Assembly: GCA_051657745.1 (NCBI GenBank)
Contig: JBOFLG010000045.1
Span: forward strand, 1-34,573
Length of the DNA stretch: 34,573 nucleotides
Direction: 5' to 3'
Source of the DNA: JBOFLG01 sp051657745
GTDB taxonomy: Bacteria > Actinomycetota > Actinomycetes > Actinomycetales > Dermatophilaceae
Position 1 is the first letter of the stretch; the number at the start of each line of letters is the position of its first letter. The notes under the pieces are model-generated. The model was not told the DNA's origin and did not search any database. It saw only the letters and a list, made by a program, of their open reading frames with translations. Below, piece after piece: positions 29,970 through 34,573 of the stretch. The position numbers and the translations under genes are program-made.

Positions 29970-31817
29970 GTGACGACAGTGAGTGAGACCCGGCCGGTGG
30001 CCCCGGCATCCGTGCAGGCCACGCCCAGCCCTGCCGAGGTGGCCCGCCAGGCCCGAACCACGGCGCAGGGGGTCACCGGTGCGCAGAGCCTGGTGTTGTC
30101 GCTCGAGGCGCTCGACGTCGACACCGTCTTCGGCATTCCCGGGGGCGCGATCCTCCCGGCCTACGATCCGCTGCTCGACTCGGTTGCGGTGCGGCACATC
30201 CTGGTTCGGCACGAACAGGGCGCCGGGCACGCCGCCGAGGGGTACGCGGCCGCCACCGGCAAGGTCGGCGTCTGCATGGCCACCTCAGGCCCGGGCGCCA
30301 CCAACCTGGTCACCCCGATTGCCGACGCCCATATGGACTCGGTGCCGATCGTGGCCATTACCGGACAGGTGAGTTCGAAGGCGATCGGTACCGACGCGTT
30401 CCAGGAAGCCGATATCCGCGGCATCACCATGCCGATTACCAAGCACAACTACCTCGTGACAAATGCCGACGACATCCCGCGGGTGCTCGCCGAGGCATTC
30501 CACATCGCCGGCACCGGCCGCCCGGGCCCGGTGCTTGTCGACATCTCCAAGGACGCCCTGCAGTCCCGCACCACCTTCTCGTGGCCGCCGCGCATCGACC
30601 TGCCCGGTTATCGCCCGGTCGCCAGACCGCACGCCAAGCAGATCCGCGAGGCGGCCCGGATGATCGCGCAGGCCCAGCGGCCGGTGCTCTACGTCGGCGG
30701 CGGCGTCATCCGCGCTCGAGCCGGCGAGGAACTGCGGCGGTTCGTCGAGCTGACCCAGATTCCGGTCGTGACCACCCTGATGGCCCGTGGCGCGTTCCCG
30801 GACAGCCACCCGTTGCACCTGGGGATGCCGGGGATGCACGGGTCGGTCGCGGCGGTGACCGCGCTGCAACAGGCCGACCTCCTGGTGACCCTCGGTGCCC
30901 GGTTCGACGATCGGGTCACCGGCCAGCTGTCAACCTTCGCCCCGGATGCGCGGGTCATCCATGCCGACATCGACCCGGCCGAGATCAGCAAGAACCGCAC
31001 CGCCGACGTGCCGATCGTCGGCGACTGCACGGCAGTCATCACCGACCTCACCGAGGCCGTCGACGCCGACCTCGACGCTGGCGGCGGTGGCGACTACACC
31101 GAGTGGCGCGAGCGGGTCACCGGGTGGAAGCAGTCGTTCCCAGTCGGCTACACCACGCCTGACGGTGGTGCGCTCGCTCCGCAGTACGTGATCGAGCGGC
31201 TCGGTGCGCTGGCCGGCCCGGAGGCGGTGTACGTGGCCGGGGTGGGGCAGCACCAGATGTGGGCCGCGCAGTTCGTGCAGTACGAGCGCCCGAACGCGTG
31301 GCTCAACTCCGGCGGGCTGGGCACCATGGGCTACGCCGTGCCGGCCGCGATGGGTGCCCAGGTCGGGGAGCCCGACCGAATAGTGTGGGCGGTCGACGGC
31401 GACGGGTGCTTCCAGATGACCAACCAGGAGCTCGCGACCTGCGTGATCAACGACATCCCGATCAAGGTCGCGATCATCAACAACAGCTCGCTCGGCATGG
31501 TCCGCCAGTGGCAGACGTTGTTCTACAACGAGCGTTACTCCAACACCGACCTGCACACCTCGCAGGGCTCTCGGGTCCCCGACTTCGTCAAGCTCGCCGA
31601 GGCCTACGGCTGCGTCGGGCTGCGCTGCGAGCGGCCCGAGGATGTCGATGCCACCATCGAGGCCGCCATGGCCGTCACCGACCGGCCGGTCGTGGTCGAC
31701 TTCGTGGTCCACCGCGACGCGATGGTCTGGCCGATGGTTCCTGCCGGGGTGAGCAACGACGCCATCCAGGTGGCTCGGGACACCGCGCCCGCGTGGGACC
31801 GCGAGGAGGAGAGCTGA
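29970..31817 (+). CDS. ilvB: Acetolactate synthase large subunit
   Basis: IlvB is the catalytic subunit of acetohydroxyacid synthase, a ThDP, FAD and Mg enzyme that makes acetolactate or acetohydroxybutyrate, the first common step to valine, leucine and isoleucine. The 615-residue protein shows FGIPGGAILPAYDPL and the catalytic glutamate in VRHEQGAGHAAEGYA, the FAD-domain stretch LGMPGMHG, and the ThDP motif WAVDGDGCFQMTNQELATC through NNSSLGMVRQWQ. The GTG at 29970 is chosen because GAGAGGAA lies just upstream; a GTG at 29979 is also possible. An in-frame start at 29934 would be read through the terminator's trailing edge and is unlikely. Its stop overlaps the ilvN start. Confidence 0.95.
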   Translation: MTTVSETRPVAPASVQATPSPAEVARQARTTAQGVTGAQSLVLSLEALDVDTVFGIPGGAILPAYDPLLDSVAVRHILVRHEQGAGHAAEGYAAATGKVGVCMATSGPGATNLVTPIADAHMDSVPIVAITGQVSSKAIGTDAFQEADIRGITMPITKHNYLVTNADDIPRVLAEAFHIAGTGRPGPVLVDISKDALQSRTTFSWPPRIDLPGYRPVARPHAKQIREAARMIAQAQRPVLYVGGGVIRARAGEELRRFVELTQIPVVTTLMARGAFPDSHPLHLGMPGMHGSVAAVTALQQADLLVTLGARFDDRVTGQLSTFAPDARVIHADIDPAEISKNRTADVPIVGDCTAVITDLTEAVDADLDAGGGGDYTEWRERVTGWKQSFPVGYTTPDGGALAPQYVIERLGALAGPEAVYVAGVGQHQMWAAQFVQYERPNAWLNSGGLGTMGYAVPAAMGAQVGEPDRIVWAVDGDGCFQMTNQELATCVINDIPIKVAIINNSSLGMVRQWQTLFYNERYSNTDLHTSQGSRVPDFVKLAEAYGCVGLRCERPEDVDATIEAAMAVTDRPVVVDFVVHRDAMVWPMVPAGVSNDAIQVARDTAPAWDREEES

Positions 31818-32329
31818 TGCACAAGCACACCCTGTCGGTGCTGGTCGAGAACAAGCCCGGCGTCCTCGCCCGCATTGCCGCGCTCTTCTCTCGGCGCGGA
31901 TTCAACATCGAGTCGCTCGCCGTTGGCGAGACTGAGCATCCCGAGATCTCGCGGATGACGGTCGTCGTCGATGTCGAGGACCTCCCGCTCGAGCAGGTCA
32001 CCAAACAGCTCAATAAGCTGGTCGAAGTGCTCAAGGTGGTCGAGTTGGACCCAGCATCGGCGGTACAGCGCCAGGTGATGCTGATCAAGGTCCGCGCCGA
32101 CGTCGCCAGCCGCCACCAGGTGCTCGAGCTGGTGTCGATGTTCCGGGCCAAGGTCGTCGATGTCGCCACCGAGTCGCTGACCATCGAAGCCACCGGGACC
32201 CCGGAGAAGCTCACCGCTCTGCTCGACGTGCTCGAGCCGTTCGGCGTCAAGGAGTTGGTGCAGTCCGGCCTGGTGGCGGTCGGCCGTGGGCCTCGCTCCA
32301 TCACCGACCGGGCCCTGCGTAGCGCCTGA
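31817..32329 (+). CDS. ilvN: Acetolactate synthase small (regulatory) subunit
   Basis: IlvN (170 residues) activates IlvB and confers feedback inhibition by valine. The N-terminal ACT domain (residues 3-77) has HTLSVLVENKPGVLARIAALFSRRGFNIESLAVG, with the Gly and Asn residues that bind valine at the dimer interface. The C-terminal ALS_ss_C domain follows (about 83-160: RQVMLIKVRADVASRHQVLELVSMFRAKVVDV). The ATG overlaps the ilvB stop (TGATG), ensuring matched synthesis. ilvC follows after 101 bases. Confidence 0.95.
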   Translation: MHKHTLSVLVENKPGVLARIAALFSRRGFNIESLAVGETEHPEISRMTVVVDVEDLPLEQVTKQLNKLVEVLKVVELDPASAVQRQVMLIKVRADVASRHQVLELVSMFRAKVVDVATESLTIEATGTPEKLTALLDVLEPFGVKELVQSGLVAVGRGPRSITDRALRSA

Positions 32330-32430
32330 CCGAGAGCGCGCCGCCCGACGGCGCTCGAGCCCGGGGCGCAGCCCACCCGTTTCCCGTTATCCCACCGATG
32401 TGTCACCCCACTGAAGGAGCGCTTCACACC

Positions 32431-33462
<1,032 letters not shown>

Positions 33463-33577
33463 GCCGCCGCCGAACCGACCGGCAGGTCGGGGCTGGTCCG
33501 CGTCACCCGACCGGTCCGACGTGCCCTGGCCTGCCGGTCGGCTCGGATCTGCCTGCGCGGCATGGACCGGCGCTTCG

Positions 33578-33592
33578 TACGCTGGGGGAGTG
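33578..33592 (+). promoter_or_regulatory. Probable -10 box for the leaderless DedA-like gene
   Basis: TACGCT (33578-33583) ends six bases before the GTG at 33590. The GGGGGAG directly abutting the GTG is too close to serve as a ribosome site, so a leaderless start is more likely. Confidence 0.4.
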
Positions 33593-34111
33593 ACGGAGGT
33601 GCTCGATGGCTGGCCGGTCTGGATCGTCGCCGTGGTTCTGTGGGTCGGCGCGTTCCTTCGCGGCCTGGCCACCTACCTGATCGGTCGTGGCCTCCGGGCC
33701 CGGGGTGGTCGCTCTCGGTGGGCGGGCCGGCTCGACCAGCCGGTCGTCATCCGGGCCGAAGGCTGGGTGCAGCGGTTCGGGGCGCCGGCGGTGTCGCTCG
33801 GCTTCCTGACCGTCGGAGTGCAGACCGCGGTGAACCTCGCGGCGGGCTTACTACGGATGCCGTGGCGCCGTTTCCTGCCCGCCCTGGTGGTGGGTGCAGC
33901 ACTCTGGTCCCTCGTCTACACCACGGTCGGGCTTGCCCTGATCGACGCCTGGCTGGGTGGCCGCTCGTGGTGGTGGGCGGTCGGGGCGGTGCTGGTCGTG
34001 GTCGCCATCGTGCTGGCGTCTCGTCGGATCGAGCGCGCCGGTGACCGGTCGGTGCCCGGCACTGGGGTGGCGGTCGAGCGGACCCCGGGCGGGCGGCATC
34101 CAGCCGATTGA
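33590..34111 (+). CDS. Small DedA/VTT-domain membrane protein
   Basis: The 173-residue integral membrane protein has hydrophobic segments near 8-27, 65-85, 93-115 and 127-147. The sequence ATYLIGRG, then WVQRFGAPAVSLGFLTVGVQTAVNLAAGLLRMPWRRFLPALVVGAALWSLVYTTVG (here summarised by its RFGAP, F(L)TVG, NLAAG and MPWRRFL blocks) matches the VTT/DedA fold, including a re-entrant loop. DedA proteins recycle undecaprenyl phosphate or flip other lipids; short actinobacterial members are uncharacterised. The tail after residue 148 is basic and soluble. It follows ilvC by 127 bases and probably has its own promoter. Confidence 0.8.
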   Translation: MTEVLDGWPVWIVAVVLWVGAFLRGLATYLIGRGLRARGGRSRWAGRLDQPVVIRAEGWVQRFGAPAVSLGFLTVGVQTAVNLAAGLLRMPWRRFLPALVVGAALWSLVYTTVGLALIDAWLGGRSWWWAVGAVLVVVAIVLASRRIERAGDRSVPGTGVAVERTPGGRHPAD

Positions 34112-34231
34112 CCCGCGGGCCCGAGGCGACGTCGCTGGTGCTGCGCCGGCACGCCGCCGCAGGCCCGAGGCGACGACGTCAGGTTCCCGTTGCGGGGAGC
34201 GCATGGTGCTGCTCCGCGAAGGTGACTCTGA

Positions 34232-34453
34232 CCGCTGCAGCGTTCGCTCGGCGTGCCCTTCGTGCACGTGACGCACGACCAGGTCGAGGCCCTCGTGATC
34301 GGCGACCGGGTTGCCGTCGTGGAGTCCGGGCGGGTGCTGCAGGTAGGGCCTGCCGCCGAGGTGTACCGGCGGCTGGCCAGGACCGCGGTGGCCCGACGGC
34401 TCGGGCCGCTGCCGATGAACCTGCTCGAACCCGGCCTAGAGCGTGTCTCCTAA
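34232..34453 (+). pseudogene. Remnant of a sugar-type ABC transporter ATPase
   Basis: The frame reads LQRSLGVPFVHVTHDQVEAL, with the H-loop histidine, then IGDRVAVVESGRVLQVGPAAEVYRRL and GPLPMNLLEPGL. That is the stretch after Walker B in MsmX/UgpC-like ATPases. Walker A, the signature and Walker B are missing: an in-frame TGA lies directly upstream and nothing further back matches. The C-terminal regulatory domain is cut off at about 34438, where an IS end begins; the last few codons to the TAA belong to the IS. It is a relic truncated on both sides. Confidence 0.8.
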
Positions 34454-34573
34454 TGGGTTTTGGTGTGGAGGATGCTGGCGGCGAGGAGGACTCCACCGAG
34501 GAACGTGCGGGCGTGTTTGTCGTAGCGGGTCGCGATACCTCTCCACTGCTTGAGTCGTAGGTAGCTACGCTCG
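34439..34573 (-). mobile_element. IS5-family insertion sequence, one end only
   Basis: The element's terminus appears to be GAGCGTGTCTCC at 34439, preceded by CTA that may be part of the target site. The transposase is read on the minus strand and ends at 34450. The element continues beyond the window, so its length, other terminal repeat and any target duplication cannot be seen. It interrupts the ABC ATPase remnant. Confidence 0.8.
34450..34573 (-). CDS. IS5-family transposase, C-terminal fragment
   Basis: Hand translation of the minus strand gives 40 residues before a TAG: ERSYLRLKQWRGIATRYDKH then ARTFLGGVLLAASILHTKTH. The RWRGIATRYDK-like block followed by a hydrophobic helix is the conserved end of IS5-group DDE transposases, including the final catalytic glutamate region (E-R-S-Y). 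The N-terminal part lies beyond the window. Whether it is intact is unknown. Confidence 0.8.
   Translation of the reverse strand, partial: ERSYLRLKQWRGIATRYDKHARTFLGGVLLAASILHTKTH

Overview
The window is high-GC DNA with strong third-position G/C bias, GTG starts, ATGA/GTGA gene overlaps and several probable leaderless starts, all typical of Actinomycetota. The order etfB-etfA, iscS-mnmA, metE-like, ligA, gatCAB and ilvBNC is recalled to match the Rv3029c-Rv3001c segment of the Mycobacterium tuberculosis chromosome. This is therefore a conserved chromosomal backbone interrupted by accessory inserts, not a plasmid or phage. No rRNA, tRNA or CRISPR array was recognised. The genus cannot be fixed from the sequence.

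Layout. (1) Positions 1-2992, minus strand: a tightly overlapped operon of a small secreted protein with two cysteines, an ABC ATPase and an FtsX-like permease that runs off the left edge. (2) 3288-7546: electron transfer flavoprotein beta and alpha, then cysteine desulfurase and the tRNA 2-thiouridylase MnmA, which use cysteine sulfur for tRNA thiolation. (3) 7547-11853, accessory: palindromic and tandem repeats, a pirin, a secreted excalibur protein, a MocR-type regulator, and a divergent DUF1272-PNPOx fusion. (4) 11850-15966: a MetE-C-like protein, a DCC-family protein and NAD-dependent DNA ligase. (5) 16114-18665, minus strand: a VWA/MIDAS protein and a LURP-one-like protein. (6) 18712-22145: the GatCAB amidotransferase that makes Gln-tRNA and/or Asn-tRNA. 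(7) 22384-27778, accessory: SixA-type phosphatase, a divergent MarR/MMPL pair, a secreted fasciclin protein, an ECF sigma factor and its RskA-type anti-sigma factor. (8) 27907-33462: branched-chain amino acid synthesis, ilvD then ilvB-ilvN-ilvC, with an apparent leader-peptide attenuator ahead of ilvB. (9) 33590-34573: a small DedA/VTT membrane protein, a remnant of a sugar-type ABC ATPase, and the end of an IS5-family element.

The points most worth following are the secreted-protein/ABC operon, the fasciclin-sigma-RskA module with two matched GGAACA promoter-like sites, the leaderless ilvB leader peptide with its terminator, the DUF1272-PNPOx fusion facing a MocR regulator, and a small family of dispersed palindromes. 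All assignments come from reading the sequence and recalling protein families; no database search was run.
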